From Micromonospora yasonensis (GTDB lineage: Bacteria; Actinomycetota; Actinomycetes; Mycobacteriales; Micromonosporaceae), in the NCBI RefSeq assembly GCF_026013475.1, contig NZ_JAPDPH010000013.1, forward strand, positions 1-60,712: a stretch of DNA of 60,712 nucleotides. The letters run 5' to 3'. The position numbers and the translations under genes are program-made. This document shows, piece by piece, positions 8,532-17,401 of this stretch. The notes beneath the pieces were generated by a model, which worked only from the letters and a program-made list of their open reading frames with translations, ran no database searches and had not been told where the DNA came from. Numbering within the stretch: the first letter of the stretch is position 1; each line of letters starts with the position of its first letter.

Positions 8532-9389
8532 TCAGGGGAGGCGGGCCTCGAGGCGGCCGTCGACGATGCGGGTGGTCAGGGTGACCTGGTCGCTGGCGGC
8601 CGGGCCGTGCACCACCTCGCCGCCGCTGGTGAGCCGGAACGTGCTGCCGTGCCACGGACACACCACGCAATCGTGTCCGTCGATCTCCTGCACCTGGCCC
8701 TCCCCGAGCGGACCGCTCTCGTGGGGGCAGCGCTCCAACATCACGGTGACCTCGTCGCCGTACCGGTACACGATCACCGACACGTCGTCGTCGATCTGCC
8801 GGGTGACCAATTGCCGCTGCGGCAGGCTGGCCAGCTCCCCCAGCGGCTGCCAGCCGTCGCGCACCCGGTGCAGCTCGGAGATGCTCTGGCTGACCTGGGC
8901 GCCCTGCTTGTAGGCGAGGTGACCACCCAGGTACGCCCCACCGCTCGCCGCCGACAGCCCCAGGTACGCCAGCGCCCGGCCCAGGTCGTACCGGCCGTTG
9001 CGCCGGGCGGCCAGCGAACCGATGTAGCAGGCCAGGCCGACGACGTTCGCGCTGGCGTGCACCAGGCCGACCCGGCGCTGGTCGCGGGAGAGGGCCGCCC
9101 AGTCGTTCAGCCCGGCGACGGCGGCCGGCAGGGCGCTCACCGTGCCGATCCCGATCAGGGTGGTCGCCGCCCGACGCTGCCCGGGTAGCGCGTCGAGCAC
9201 CGCGGCGCTCATCCAGGCACCGACCGGCACCTGCACCATCGCCGGGTGCAGCGGGTGCCCCAGCCAGACGCCGTGCAGCAGGTCCCGGATCCGCTGGCCA
9301 CGGAGGGCACCCTGGACGACCCGCTGGAGCCGGTCGCCGATCCTGTCCAGCCCGGAGGCCTGTTCGAGTTTGTTCACTAGTCCGCGCAC
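8532..9389 (-). CDS. DUF2231 membrane / Rieske [2Fe-2S] fusion protein
   Basis: 285 residues. The N-terminal half is a DUF2231-type domain with about four membrane helices (about 50-170) carrying the HPLHPAMVQVP motif. The C-terminal third (about 185-285) is a Rieske domain: CPHESGPLG and CPWHGSTF give the two Cys and two His ligands. Likely a membrane-bound electron carrier; partner unknown. GTG start at 9389 is the most upstream; an in-frame GTG at 9377 is also possible, and neither has a strong ribosome site. Confidence 0.85.
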   Translation of the reverse strand: MRGLVNKLEQASGLDRIGDRLQRVVQGALRGQRIRDLLHGVWLGHPLHPAMVQVPVGAWMSAAVLDALPGQRRAATTLIGIGTVSALPAAVAGLNDWAALSRDQRRVGLVHASANVVGLACYIGSLAARRNGRYDLGRALAYLGLSAASGGAYLGGHLAYKQGAQVSQSISELHRVRDGWQPLGELASLPQRQLVTRQIDDDVSVIVYRYGDEVTVMLERCPHESGPLGEGQVQEIDGHDCVVCPWHGSTFRLTSGGEVVHGPAASDQVTLTTRIVDGRLEARLP

Positions 9390-9590
9390 CTGGTCCGACT
9401 TCCCGGCAGGAGAGGTCCCAAACCGGGCGACGACGCCGGTTCACCCGTCCGAGGTCGTCCCCACCTCCAACATCGCGCTCGATCCCCGAAGTAGTGGCCT
9501 CGCGGCGGGACTGGAAACAGTGGCGCGCGCCGTCACCCTTACCGGCGGGCGCCGGGAAATCCCTCGCGTCGGACGCCGCCGGACGGCACC

Positions 9591-10499
9591 GTGTTCGGCG
9601 TGTACGCGCACGCCTCCCGTACCCCCTCGTCGGCCACCGCCACCCGGCTCGTCGCGGCGCTGGGCCGCCCCGAGGCCGTACCGCCGCCCCTGCTGATGCT
9701 GCTCGGCATGGTGTCCACCCAGGTCGGCGCGGCGGTGGCCAAGCAACTCTTCGCCGCCACCAGCCCCGGGGGTACGACCAGCCTGCGGCTCGGCCTCGGC
9801 GCGCTGGTCCTGCTGGCGGTCACCCGGCCGACCCGTTGGCCCGGCTGGCGGGCGGCCGGCCTGATCGGGGCGTTCGGGGTGGCCCTGGCGGCGATGAACC
9901 TCGCCTTCTACGCCGCGCTCCAGCGGGTGCCGCTCGGGGTGGCGGTCACCGTCGGCTTCGCCGGGCCGCTGCTGGTGTCGCTGCTGGGCAGCCGCCGCGT
10001 GGTCGACGTGCTCTGGGCGGTGCTGGCCGGCTCGGGGGTGCTGCTGCTGGCCGGGCTGGGCGGGGCCGGGGTCGACCCGCTCGGCCTGCTGCTCTGCGCC
10101 CTGATCGCGGTCGGCTGGGCCGGGTACGTGCTGCTCGGCAAGGCGATGAGCGGGCACGTGCCGGGCAGCCGGGGGCTGGCGCTGGGCATGGCAGTGGGCG
10201 CGGTCTGCGTACTCCCGTTCGGGGTGGCGTCCGGCGGGGCCGAACTGCTGGACCCCCGGATCGTGGCGCTCGGGCTCGGGGTGGCGCTGCTGTCGTCGGT
10301 GCTGCCGTACTCGGCGGAGCTGGCCGCGCTGCGCCGGATGCCGGCGCGGGTCTTCGCGGTGCTGCTCAGCCTGGAACCGGCGGTGGCGGCCCTGGTCGGC
10401 GCGCTGCTCCTCGGGGAACTGCTGGCCTGGCCGCAGGTGCTCGGGGTGGTCTGCGTGGTGGGCGCCGCCCTCGGCGCCACCCTGGCCCGCCGCGCCTGA
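9591..10499 (+). CDS. EamA-family (RhtA-like) exporter
   Basis: 302 residues with ten hydrophobic helices arranged as two EamA repeats. The C-terminal repeat ends with the usual LLSLEPAVAALVGALLLGE signature followed by a short basic tail. RhtA-like members export amino acids such as threonine or homoserine; substrate here is unknown. The GTG at 9591 gives an N-terminal extension of about 30 residues before the first helix, so a downstream start is possible. Stands alone, convergent with the next gene. Confidence 0.85.
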   Translation: MFGVYAHASRTPSSATATRLVAALGRPEAVPPPLLMLLGMVSTQVGAAVAKQLFAATSPGGTTSLRLGLGALVLLAVTRPTRWPGWRAAGLIGAFGVALAAMNLAFYAALQRVPLGVAVTVGFAGPLLVSLLGSRRVVDVLWAVLAGSGVLLLAGLGGAGVDPLGLLLCALIAVGWAGYVLLGKAMSGHVPGSRGLALGMAVGAVCVLPFGVASGGAELLDPRIVALGLGVALLSSVLPYSAELAALRRMPARVFAVLLSLEPAVAALVGALLLGELLAWPQVLGVVCVVGAALGATLARRA

Positions 10500-10503
10500 C
10501 CGG

Positions 10504-10752
10504 TCACCGGGCCCGCGCCCAGGTCAGGAACCGCTCGGTCAGGTCCTCCGCCACGGCTGAGCCGTTGAGCTGCGACAACTGAGCACCCGCCTCGGCCATC
10601 AGGGTGCTCAGGTAGATCAGCAGGGCGGTCCGGTCCGCGCGGTACTCCACCAGCAGCGCGAGCCGCGCCGGTTGGCAGGGCCACGGCGCGCCACAGCCCC
10701 GGCAGAGCCAGAGCGGACGCATGGGCAGGTGGGGACGGGTCGCCCGGCTCAT
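10504..10752 (-). CDS. Conserved small protein with CxxC motif
   Basis: 82 residues from ATG 10752, whose first base pairs overlap the stop of the gene before it (ATGA), so the two are translationally coupled. It has a CRGCGAPWPC cluster near residue 17-27, typical of a small metal site, followed by a helical region. I do not recognise a function. The pair lies divergent from an Xre regulator, an arrangement that in actinomycetes is often linked to DUF397 genes. Confidence 0.65.
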   Translation of the reverse strand: MSRATRPHLPMRPLWLCRGCGAPWPCQPARLALLVEYRADRTALLIYLSTLMAEAGAQLSQLNGSAVAEDLTERFLTWARAR

Positions 10753-10949
10753 CTCGACCCGCCGTTCCGCCGCCACCCGCCGGCCCGCCACCGCTGCGCC
10801 GGGGTGAGGTTGCCGGCCCGCCCGGGCCCGTCGACGGGATAGACGTCCGTCGGTTGGCTCGCCCATCCGGGGCGCTCGTTCTGCGGGGTCCACTGCCGGG
10901 GTACGCGCGGCGACGCCTCGGGCCGGTGCCGCCAGAACCGGATACGCAT
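10749..10949 (-). CDS. Small hypothetical protein
   Basis: 66 residues from ATG 10949, with AGGAAAGGAC upstream as ribosome site. Basic, Trp-rich (RFWRHRPEASPR near the N-terminus). No signal peptide or membrane segment and no family recognised. It is the first gene of a two-gene unit divergent from the Xre regulator; about 200 bp lie between them. Confidence 0.55.
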   Translation of the reverse strand: MRIRFWRHRPEASPRVPRQWTPQNERPGWASQPTDVYPVDGPGRAGNLTPAQRWRAGGWRRNGGSR

Positions 10950-11147
10950 GCCTGTCCTTTCCTCGTCGGTTGAAAGGGGCCGCCCGACGTCGTTGGCGGG
11001 GCGGCCCCGGTGCTGACGCTGGCCGCCGGGCTCCTCACCTCCACCGGCCGCGCCGTCCTGGGCAACACGCTGCCGAAGGTGGTCGGACAGATACACCGCG
11101 TAGCGATATGGTCGGCAGATATTTGAGACGTCCAATGGGGAGGGACC

Positions 11148-11915
11148 GTGAACGACGCGCTGCGGGCGGCGCTCAGCAAGACCGGGCACACCACCGAATC
11201 ACTCGCGGAGCGAGTGGGTGTGGACCCGAAAACGGTGGGGCGCTGGTTGAGCGAGGGCCGCATCCCGCATGCCCGGCACCGGGTGTCGGCGGCGGAGGTG
11301 CTCGGCCGGGACGTGTCGGACATTTGGCCGGACACTTCGAGACGTCGTGACCCGGTCTGGTTCCGTCCCTGGCAGGAGATCGAGCGGGAGGCGGTCGCAC
11401 TTCGGTGGTTCGAATCCCTGGTCCTGCCGGGTCTACTCCAGACGGAGGCGTACGCCCGGGCCGTGCTCACCGGAGCCGGCCTGATACCCCGGAGCGACAT
11501 CGACCGGCACCTGGCCACACGGCTCAACCGGCAGGGCGTCCTGCGCCGGGACGACCCGCCGCAGTTCACGGCGGTGATCGACGAGGCGGTCCTGCGCCGG
11601 CCGGTCGGCGGCCGAGACACCATGCGCGAGCAGTTGGAGGCCCTGATCGCCGCCTGCGCCGAACCGCACATCCGGGTGCACGTCGTGCCGTCCTCGGTCG
11701 GGGCCTATGCCGGGCTGAACGGCCCATTCGTGATCGCGCAGTGCCCGGACCACCGCCTCGCCGGCTACCTCGACAACCAGGTCCAGGGACAAGTGGTTAG
11801 CGATGTCGATGACCTGGCGGCGATAATGGCCGCGTGGGAGAACGTGCGCGGCGAGGCGCTCTCCCACTGGCAGTCGGTCGATCTCATCAGGGAAGTGGCG
11901 GAGACATGGAGCTGA
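11148..11915 (+). CDS. Xre-family regulator with DUF5753 domain
   Basis: 255 residues. Helix-turn-helix at about residues 14-55 (TTESLAERVGVDPKTVGRWLSEG), then a DUF5753 domain (about 80-250) with LPGLLQTEAYARA and GGRDTMREQLEAL. Regulators of this type are paired with small DUF397 proteins and influence development and antibiotic production in Streptomyces. GTG start with GGAGGGACC upstream. Its 3' end overlaps the first DUF397 gene by 10 nt. Confidence 0.9.
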   Translation: MNDALRAALSKTGHTTESLAERVGVDPKTVGRWLSEGRIPHARHRVSAAEVLGRDVSDIWPDTSRRRDPVWFRPWQEIEREAVALRWFESLVLPGLLQTEAYARAVLTGAGLIPRSDIDRHLATRLNRQGVLRRDDPPQFTAVIDEAVLRRPVGGRDTMREQLEALIAACAEPHIRVHVVPSSVGAYAGLNGPFVIAQCPDHRLAGYLDNQVQGQVVSDVDDLAAIMAAWENVRGEALSHWQSVDLIREVAETWS

Positions 11916-12097
11916 CGGGCGCGCGGTGGCGCAAGAGCAGCCGCAGCAGCGGCAACGGCGGTGCCTGCGTCGAGGTGGCCGACAACCTGCCCGGTGTGGT
12001 CGCCGTCCGCGACTCCAAGGACCCGACCGGCCCCACCCTCACCTTCACCCCGACCGCCTGGCGCGCCTTCGTCACCCAGATTTCCCACCGCGCCTGA
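11906..12097 (+). CDS. DUF397 protein (copy 1)
   Basis: 63 residues, ATG 11906 inside the end of the Xre gene. The whole protein is one DUF397 domain: WRKSSRSSGNGGACVEVA and VAVRDSKDPTGPTLTF. DUF397 proteins act as partners or antagonists of the neighbouring Xre/DUF5753 regulator. Nearly identical to the N-terminal part of the next gene. Confidence 0.9.
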   Translation: MELTGARWRKSSRSSGNGGACVEVADNLPGVVAVRDSKDPTGPTLTFTPTAWRAFVTQISHRA

Positions 12098-12200
12098 GCC
12101 GAGTCGTTCGCGACATCAGCTCGACAGCGTGCCCGGACCACTGCCACGCCGCGCACGGCACGCACCCGGCAGAGCGGCCTGTCACGAAAGGCACGGAGGC

Positions 12201-12527
12201 ATGGAGCTGACCGGCGCCCGGTGGTGCAAGAGCAGCCGGAGCAGCGGCAACGGCGGAAACTGCGTCGAGGTCGCCGGCAACCTGCCCGGCGTGGTCGCCG
12301 TCCGCGACTCCAAGGACCCGACCGGCCCCACCCTCACATTCACCCCCACCGCCTGGCGCACTTTCCTCACCCAGCCACCCACTCGTGGGAAGGCACGACT
12401 GCGCCGAGCCTGTGCGCTGGCCGACCTGGCCAGCCGCGGGCAGGCCGGTGACTTCGACGAACTGCTCGACAAGCACACCTACCGGGTCCCGCGAACCGAG
12501 CGCACCCACCCCGGAGACGCGCGCTGA
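12201..12527 (+). CDS. DUF397 protein (copy 2, extended)
   Basis: 108 residues from ATG 12201 (ACGGAGGC ribosome site). The first 54 residues repeat copy 1 almost exactly, including the DNA. Then the sequence diverges into a 50-residue basic/acidic tail (ACALADLASRGQAGDFDELL) absent from copy 1. This looks like a tandem gene duplication in which the second copy took up a new 3' end. Whether the tail is a relic of another gene or functional is not clear. Confidence 0.8.
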   Translation: MELTGARWCKSSRSSGNGGNCVEVAGNLPGVVAVRDSKDPTGPTLTFTPTAWRTFLTQPPTRGKARLRRACALADLASRGQAGDFDELLDKHTYRVPRTERTHPGDAR

Positions 12528-12663
12528 TTCAGGGAAAAGTGGCCATTCTCCGTGGCCGTGGGATGACCACTCTTTTCCGCGAATCAGTCCCGTCGGGAAC
12601 CGGGAGTAGGAGCGGCACGGGGATCCCTGGCGCGCCAGCCAGCACCGAGGGCATGCTGACCCG

Positions 12664-13464
12664 ATGGGGGTACGCGTCGAGCACGCCGGGCCGGTGACCA
12701 CGGTGATCCTGGACCGCCCGGAGGCCCGCAACGCCGTCGACGGCCCGACCGCCCGGGCCCTGGCGGACGCCTTCCGCGCCTTCGAGGCCGACCCGGACGC
12801 GGCGGTCGCCGTGCTCTGGGGCGCGGGCGGCACGTTCTGCGCGGGCGCCGACCTCAAGGCCATCGGTACGCCCCGCGGCAACCGCGTCGAACCGGAGGGC
12901 GACGGCCCGATGGGCCCGACGCGGATGCGTCTGTCCAAGCCGGTGATCGCCGCCATCTCCGGGTACGCCGTGGCCGGCGGCCTGGAGTTGGCGCTCTGGT
13001 GCGACCTGCGGGTCGCCGAGTCGGACGCGACGCTCGGGGTGTTCTGCCGGCGGTGGGGCGTACCGCTGATCGACGGCGGGACGGTGCGGCTGCCCCGGCT
13101 GATCGGCGAGAGCCGGGCCATGGACCTGATCCTCACCGGCCGCCCGGTTCCGGCCGAGGAGGCGTACGCGATGGGTCTGGTGAACCGGCTGGTCGCGCCG
13201 GGTGAGGCCCGGGCGGCGGCCGAGCGGCTGGCCGCCGAGATCGCCCGGTTCCCGCAGACCTGCCTGCGCAACGACCGTTCGGCAGTGCTGGCCAACGCCG
13301 GGCTGCCCGAACCGGAGGCGATGGCCACCGAACTGGCCTTCGGCATGGAGTCGCTGATCACCGACGCGATGAACGGCGCGGCCCGATTCACGGCCGGCGC
13401 GGGCCGGCACGGCGCTGCCCCGGAGGACGACGCCGTGCCTGGCGCGAACGCGCGGACTACCTGA
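12664..13464 (+). CDS. Enoyl-CoA hydratase/isomerase family (crotonase)
   Basis: 266 residues. Crotonase fold with LDRPEARNAVDG near residue 17, the oxyanion-hole segment GTFCAGADLKAI (about 57-68) and AISGYAVAGGLELALWCDLRVA (second oxyanion Gly). At the place of the first catalytic Glu of crotonase the sequence reads around GGTVRLPRLIG, so only part of the hydratase site is conserved and the acyl-CoA reaction is uncertain. Stands alone, with a weak hairpin upstream (GGAAAAGTGG against CCACTCTTTTCC, 12535-12580). Confidence 0.85.
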   Translation: MGVRVEHAGPVTTVILDRPEARNAVDGPTARALADAFRAFEADPDAAVAVLWGAGGTFCAGADLKAIGTPRGNRVEPEGDGPMGPTRMRLSKPVIAAISGYAVAGGLELALWCDLRVAESDATLGVFCRRWGVPLIDGGTVRLPRLIGESRAMDLILTGRPVPAEEAYAMGLVNRLVAPGEARAAAERLAAEIARFPQTCLRNDRSAVLANAGLPEPEAMATELAFGMESLITDAMNGAARFTAGAGRHGAAPEDDAVPGANARTT

Positions 13465-13610
13465 CGACCTCGGCGTCGGCGGGGCGCTCGACCTTCACCG
13501 GCAGGCCGTAGTCAATGAACGCCATGGCCACCTGGACCCTGGTCGGGGGACCGGCCTGTCCGTTCTCCAGGCACCGACCACTGGAAAGGTTGTCCGGGCC
13601 GGACGGGAGA
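13457..13610 (-). pseudogene. Possible C-terminal gene remnant
   Basis: On the minus strand a short open stretch ends in TAG at 13457-13459 and reads VQVAMAFIDYGLPVKVERP, which has the look of a lipoprotein C-terminus (beta strand plus PV.V..P tail). No start or upstream part is visible. It fills the gap between the crotonase and the flavoprotein gene. Weak evidence. Confidence 0.25.
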
Positions 13611-15092
13611 TCACGCCAGGTTGCGGAGCGCCTCCTCGATGGCGCGGTGGAAGGTCGGGTACGTGTAGATCATGTGCCGGAGTTGGCTGAGCGGCACGGC
13701 CGCGTGCACCGCCACCACCAGCGCGGAGAGCACCTCGCCCCCGGCCGGGCCGACCGAGGTGGCACCGACCAGCACGCCCTGGTCGGCGTCGGCGACCAGC
13801 TTGATGAAGCCCGCGTTGCCGGTCTTGTGGATCCAGCCGCGGGCCGACGAGGTCAGGTCGGTGTAGCCGACCTGCACGTTGATGCCGCGGTCGCGGGCCT
13901 GCCGCTCGGTGAGGCCGACGGCGCCCACCTCCGGATCGGTGAAGGTGACCCGGGGCAACGCCCGGTAGTCGGCCACCGGGACGCGGCCCGGCGCGGTCGA
14001 CTCGCCGGCGCTCATCGCCCCGCCGACCGCGCTGGCCACCCCGGCCGCGCCGCCGATCACGCTGGCGGTGCCGCTGGCGTCCGGGCCGCCCCTGGTCCGT
14101 CGCATGTGGTCGAGCACGTCGGCGACGACGATCGCGGCCTGGTACATGGCGATGTGGGTGAACGCGCCCTCGCCGGTGAGGTCGCCGACCGCCCAGATGC
14201 CGTCGGTGACGTGCATCCGCTCGTCCACCGGCAGGTAGCGCTGGGTCGCGTCCATGTCGACGGTGTCCAGGCCCAGCTCCTCCAGGTGCGCCTTGCGCCC
14301 GGTCACCACGAGCAGCCGGTCGGCGGTGAACCCGCGGTCGCCCGTGTGCACGGTGAAGCCGGTCCCGTCGTGGCTGACCCGCTCGGCCCGCACTGCCGTC
14401 TCGATGGTCACCCCGTCGGCGCGCAGCGCCTTGGCGGCGATCTCGGAGGCTTCCGGTTCCTCGATGGCGAGCACCCGGTCGGCCGCCTCGATCACGGTCA
14501 CCCGGACGCCGAACCGGGCGAAGACCTGGGCCAGCTCCAGCCCGATCGCCCCGCCACCGAGCACCAGCAGGGACCCGGGCAGCTCCTCGACCTCGATCGC
14601 CTGGTGGTTGGTCCAGTACGGGGTGTCCGCCAGGCCGTCGATCGGCGGGATCGACGGGCGGGTGCCGGTACCGAGCACGATCCCGTACCGGGTTTCGAAG
14701 ACCTGGTCACCGACGCGTACCCGGTTGGGGCCGTCGAGCCGGCCGCTGCCCCGGACGAACCGGCCGCCCTTGCCGGTGAAGCGGTCCACCGCCACCTTGT
14801 CGTCCCAGGTGTCGGTGGCCTCCTCGCGGATCCGCTTCGCCACCGGCGCCCAGTCGGGCCGGACCTCGGCCGAGCCGGCCAGCTCGTTGACCCGGTGCGC
14901 CTCGGCCAGCGCGTTCGCCGCCCGGATCATCATCTTGCTGGGGATGCAACCCCAGTACGGACACTCGCCGCCGACCAGGTCTCGCTCGATTCCCACGACG
15001 GTGAGACCCGCCTCGGCGAGCCGCCCGGCCACCTCCTCGCCGCCGACCCCGAGTCCGAGCACGACCACGTCCACCAGTTCCGGATCCGCCAT
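13611..15092 (-). CDS. Pyridine nucleotide-disulfide oxidoreductase, class I type
   Basis: 493 residues from ATG 15092. FAD-binding GLGVGGEEVA near the N-terminus, the redox disulfide GGECPYWGCIPSK (about 40-52), the NAD(P) site GGGAIGLELAQVFARFG (about 175-191) and the second FAD motif WAVGDLTGEG. The C-terminal dimerisation domain ends in YTYPTFHRAIEEAL, where class I enzymes have HxHPT; the catalytic His is replaced by Tyr, as in some mercuric-reductase-like and quinone-reducing members. A Gly/Ala-rich insertion of about 35 residues precedes the dimer domain. Substrate not known. Confidence 0.85.
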   Translation of the reverse strand: MADPELVDVVVLGLGVGGEEVAGRLAEAGLTVVGIERDLVGGECPYWGCIPSKMMIRAANALAEAHRVNELAGSAEVRPDWAPVAKRIREEATDTWDDKVAVDRFTGKGGRFVRGSGRLDGPNRVRVGDQVFETRYGIVLGTGTRPSIPPIDGLADTPYWTNHQAIEVEELPGSLLVLGGGAIGLELAQVFARFGVRVTVIEAADRVLAIEEPEASEIAAKALRADGVTIETAVRAERVSHDGTGFTVHTGDRGFTADRLLVVTGRKAHLEELGLDTVDMDATQRYLPVDERMHVTDGIWAVGDLTGEGAFTHIAMYQAAIVVADVLDHMRRTRGGPDASGTASVIGGAAGVASAVGGAMSAGESTAPGRVPVADYRALPRVTFTDPEVGAVGLTERQARDRGINVQVGYTDLTSSARGWIHKTGNAGFIKLVADADQGVLVGATSVGPAGGEVLSALVVAVHAAVPLSQLRHMIYTYPTFHRAIEEALRNLA

Positions 15093-15217
15093 CCCGCCAG
15101 CATTCCGCACCCAGGCGGTCACCGCGAGCGCTCCGCACCGGAATTACCGGGCCGGTAACCCGGCGGACCACCACGGTGGCCGGGTGGACGCGTGCCTGCC
15201 GGTAGCTGGTTCCGGTG

Positions 15218-15268
15218 TTAGGAGGGGGCCCCTGTACAACGCCAGGCGTTAAGCGGGGCCCCCTCCTT
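15218..15268. repeat. Palindromic 3'-end element, copy 1
   Basis: Arms AGGAGGGGGCCCC and GGGGCCCCCTCCT enclose an inner stem AACGCC/GGCGTT. The TAA stop of crtB lies in the loop, so the element encodes the last residues (KGGGPA) of the enzyme. Related copies at 30391, 57581 and 58285. Confidence 0.9.
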
Positions 15269-16154
15269 TCACCACCGGCGTGCCGGCGGGGGTGAGCAGG
15301 GCCCACGCGGCCACCGCCATCCGCTTCCGCCCGGGTACGCGGGCCCGGCGGGCGAACACGTCGTGGTCCTGGGCGGCCACCTCGTCGAGGATCCCCCGGT
15401 AGAGCGTGTACGCGGTGCGCATGCAGGCCTGCGAGGCGGGCGTGAGCAGCGGGATGCCCGGCGCGGCGGCCAGGTAGTGGGCCTGGGCGCGGCTCACCTC
15501 GTGCTCGATCAGCTCGCGGATCTTCGGGCCGGCCCGGCCGGCGGCCTTGGCGGCGAAGAGGTCCTCCCGGGTCACGTCGAACTTGGCCAGGTCCTCGTCG
15601 GGCAGGTAGGTCCGCCCCCGGTCCAGGTCCTCGGCGACGTCCCGGATGAAGTTGGTGAGCTGGAACGCGAAGCCGAGCTGGCGGGCCGGTTCGCGGGCGG
15701 CGGCCGGGTCGGAACTGCCCAGGATCGGCAGCATCATGGTGCCGATGACCGCGGCCGAGCCCTCCATGTAGTCGAGCAGGTCGTCGTAGGTCGGGTAGGA
15801 CGACACCGTCAGGTCCATCGCCATGCTGCCCAGGAACGACACGAAGTCGCCGCGGTCGAGGTCGAAGACGGCGATGGTGTGCAGCACGGCGGGGAGCAGC
15901 GGGTCGTCGACGGGCTCGCCGTGCAGGCCGGCGACGAACCGGTCCGACCACTCCGCCAGCCGGGCGGCCCGCTCCGCGGGCGGCAGGTCCTCGGTGCGGT
16001 CGACGATCTCGTCGGCGTGGCGCGTGAATCCGTACAACGCGTGCACATGCCGGCGTTTCCAGGCGGGGAGCAGGCGGGTGGCGAGATAGTAGGTGCGCCC
16101 GTGGCGTCGGTGCAGCTCGCGGCAACGGTCGTAGGCGGCGGTGAGATCGTCCAC
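15249..16154 (-). CDS. crtB: Phytoene synthase
   Basis: 301 residues from GTG 16154, chosen for the strong GAGGAGG ribosome site. Trans-isoprenyl diphosphate synthase fold with the two Asp-rich motifs HADEIVDRTED (about 55-65) and RDVAEDLDRGRTYLP (about 190-204), plus FAFQLTNFIRD. It condenses two geranylgeranyl diphosphates to phytoene, the first committed carotenoid step. Divergent from crtE, sharing a 64-bp promoter region. The C-terminus is formed by a palindromic repeat. Confidence 0.93.
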   Translation of the reverse strand: MDDLTAAYDRCRELHRRHGRTYYLATRLLPAWKRRHVHALYGFTRHADEIVDRTEDLPPAERAARLAEWSDRFVAGLHGEPVDDPLLPAVLHTIAVFDLDRGDFVSFLGSMAMDLTVSSYPTYDDLLDYMEGSAAVIGTMMLPILGSSDPAAAREPARQLGFAFQLTNFIRDVAEDLDRGRTYLPDEDLAKFDVTREDLFAAKAAGRAGPKIRELIEHEVSRAQAHYLAAAPGIPLLTPASQACMRTAYTLYRGILDEVAAQDHDVFARRARVPGRKRMAVAAWALLTPAGTPVVKGGGPA

Positions 16155-16218
16155 CGACCCTCCTCGAATTCGACGCGGCAATCGACGCAACTCGCAACTT
16201 TACGGTACGCTCGCCCGC
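16155..16218. promoter_or_regulatory. Divergent crtB/crtE promoter region
   Basis: Only 64 bp separate the two starts, so both promoters must overlap. Two head-to-tail CGCAACT heptamers (16186-16199) lie in the middle, a possible operator for the MerR-type regulator at the end of the crtE operon. A TACGGT sequence near 16201 could be the crtE -10. Functional assignment is inference. Confidence 0.5.
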
Positions 16219-17373
16219 ATGGCCAATGACGCCGTTGCGGCTGACCCGCGCCGCGTCGCGCCGGCGCAGCCGGGAGCGACGGACGATCCGGTCCGCCGCG
16301 TACTGGCCACGTTCACCAGAGACCTGGTCGACGGGGTCGACGAGACGCTGGCGGCGTTCCTCGCTGCCGAGGTCGACTCGCTCACCGAGATCGACCCGGC
16401 GATGGGTGGTTTCGCTGCGACGGCCCGCGACTGCGTACTGGCCGGCGGCAAGCGGGTCCGCCCCACGTTCGCGTACTGGGGATGGCGCGGGGTGGTCGGC
16501 GGTGCCGAGCTGCTGTCCCCGGTGCTGCCGGCGCTCGCCGCGCTGGAGTTGCTGCACACCTTCGCGCTGGTGCACGACGACGTGATGGACGCCTCCGACA
16601 CGCGGCGCGGGCTGCCCACCGTACATCGGGCCGCCGCCGCCTGGCATCGAGCCGCCGGCCACGCGGGCGACTCGGACCGGTACGGCGAGGCCGTCGCGGT
16701 GCTCATCGGTGACCTCTGCATGGTCTGGGCCGACCGGCTGCTGGCGCACGCCAACGTGCCGCCGGCCCGGCTGCTCGAGGTCCGGCGCTGCTACGACCAG
16801 ATGCGGGTCGAGACGGTAGCCGGGCAGTTCCTCGACGTGCTCGGGGAGAACGACGCGGCGAACTGGTCGGTGGAGAGGGCGCTGCGGGTGGCCCGCTACA
16901 AGACCGCCAGCTACACCGTCCAGCGCCCGCTGCTCTTCGGCGCCTGCCTGGCCGGTGCCGACGCCGACTCGCCGCTGGTCGCCGCGTACACCCGGTACGG
17001 GCTGGCCGTCGGCGAGGCGTTCCAGCTCCGCGACGACCTGCTCGGGGTGTACGGCGACCCAGCCACCACCGGCAAGCCGGCCGGCGACGACCTGCGTACC
17101 GGCAAGCCGACGGTGCTGCTCATGCTGGCCCGGCAGCGCGCCACCCCGGCCCAGCGCCGGGTGCTCGACCGGGCCGGCACGGTCACCGCGTCCGGCGAGG
17201 TGGCCCGGCTGGCCGAACTGGTCCGGGACACCGGGGCGGTGTCCCGGGTGGAACGGATGATCTCCGAGCGGGTGGCCGAGGCGCTCGCCGCGCTCGACAC
17301 CGCGTCGATCGACGGAACCGCGCGTACCGCGCTGACGGATCTCGCCACCGCCGCCACCGCGCGGCGGACATGA
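16219..17373 (+). CDS. crtE: Geranylgeranyl diphosphate synthase
   Basis: 384 residues from ATG 16219. Polyprenyl synthetase with GGKRVRPTF (about 77), the first Asp-rich motif LVHDDVMDASDTRRG (about 115-129) and the second region FQLRDDLLGVYGD (about 270). It makes C20 diphosphate for phytoene synthesis; chain length is not proven by sequence. First gene of the crtE-crtI-idi-regulator run. Confidence 0.9.
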   Translation: MANDAVAADPRRVAPAQPGATDDPVRRVLATFTRDLVDGVDETLAAFLAAEVDSLTEIDPAMGGFAATARDCVLAGGKRVRPTFAYWGWRGVVGGAELLSPVLPALAALELLHTFALVHDDVMDASDTRRGLPTVHRAAAAWHRAAGHAGDSDRYGEAVAVLIGDLCMVWADRLLAHANVPPARLLEVRRCYDQMRVETVAGQFLDVLGENDAANWSVERALRVARYKTASYTVQRPLLFGACLAGADADSPLVAAYTRYGLAVGEAFQLRDDLLGVYGDPATTGKPAGDDLRTGKPTVLLMLARQRATPAQRRVLDRAGTVTASGEVARLAELVRDTGAVSRVERMISERVAEALAALDTASIDGTARTALTDLATAATARRT

Positions 17374-17401
17374 TGGGCAACGTGGTGAGGGAGGTGGTCA
17401 C

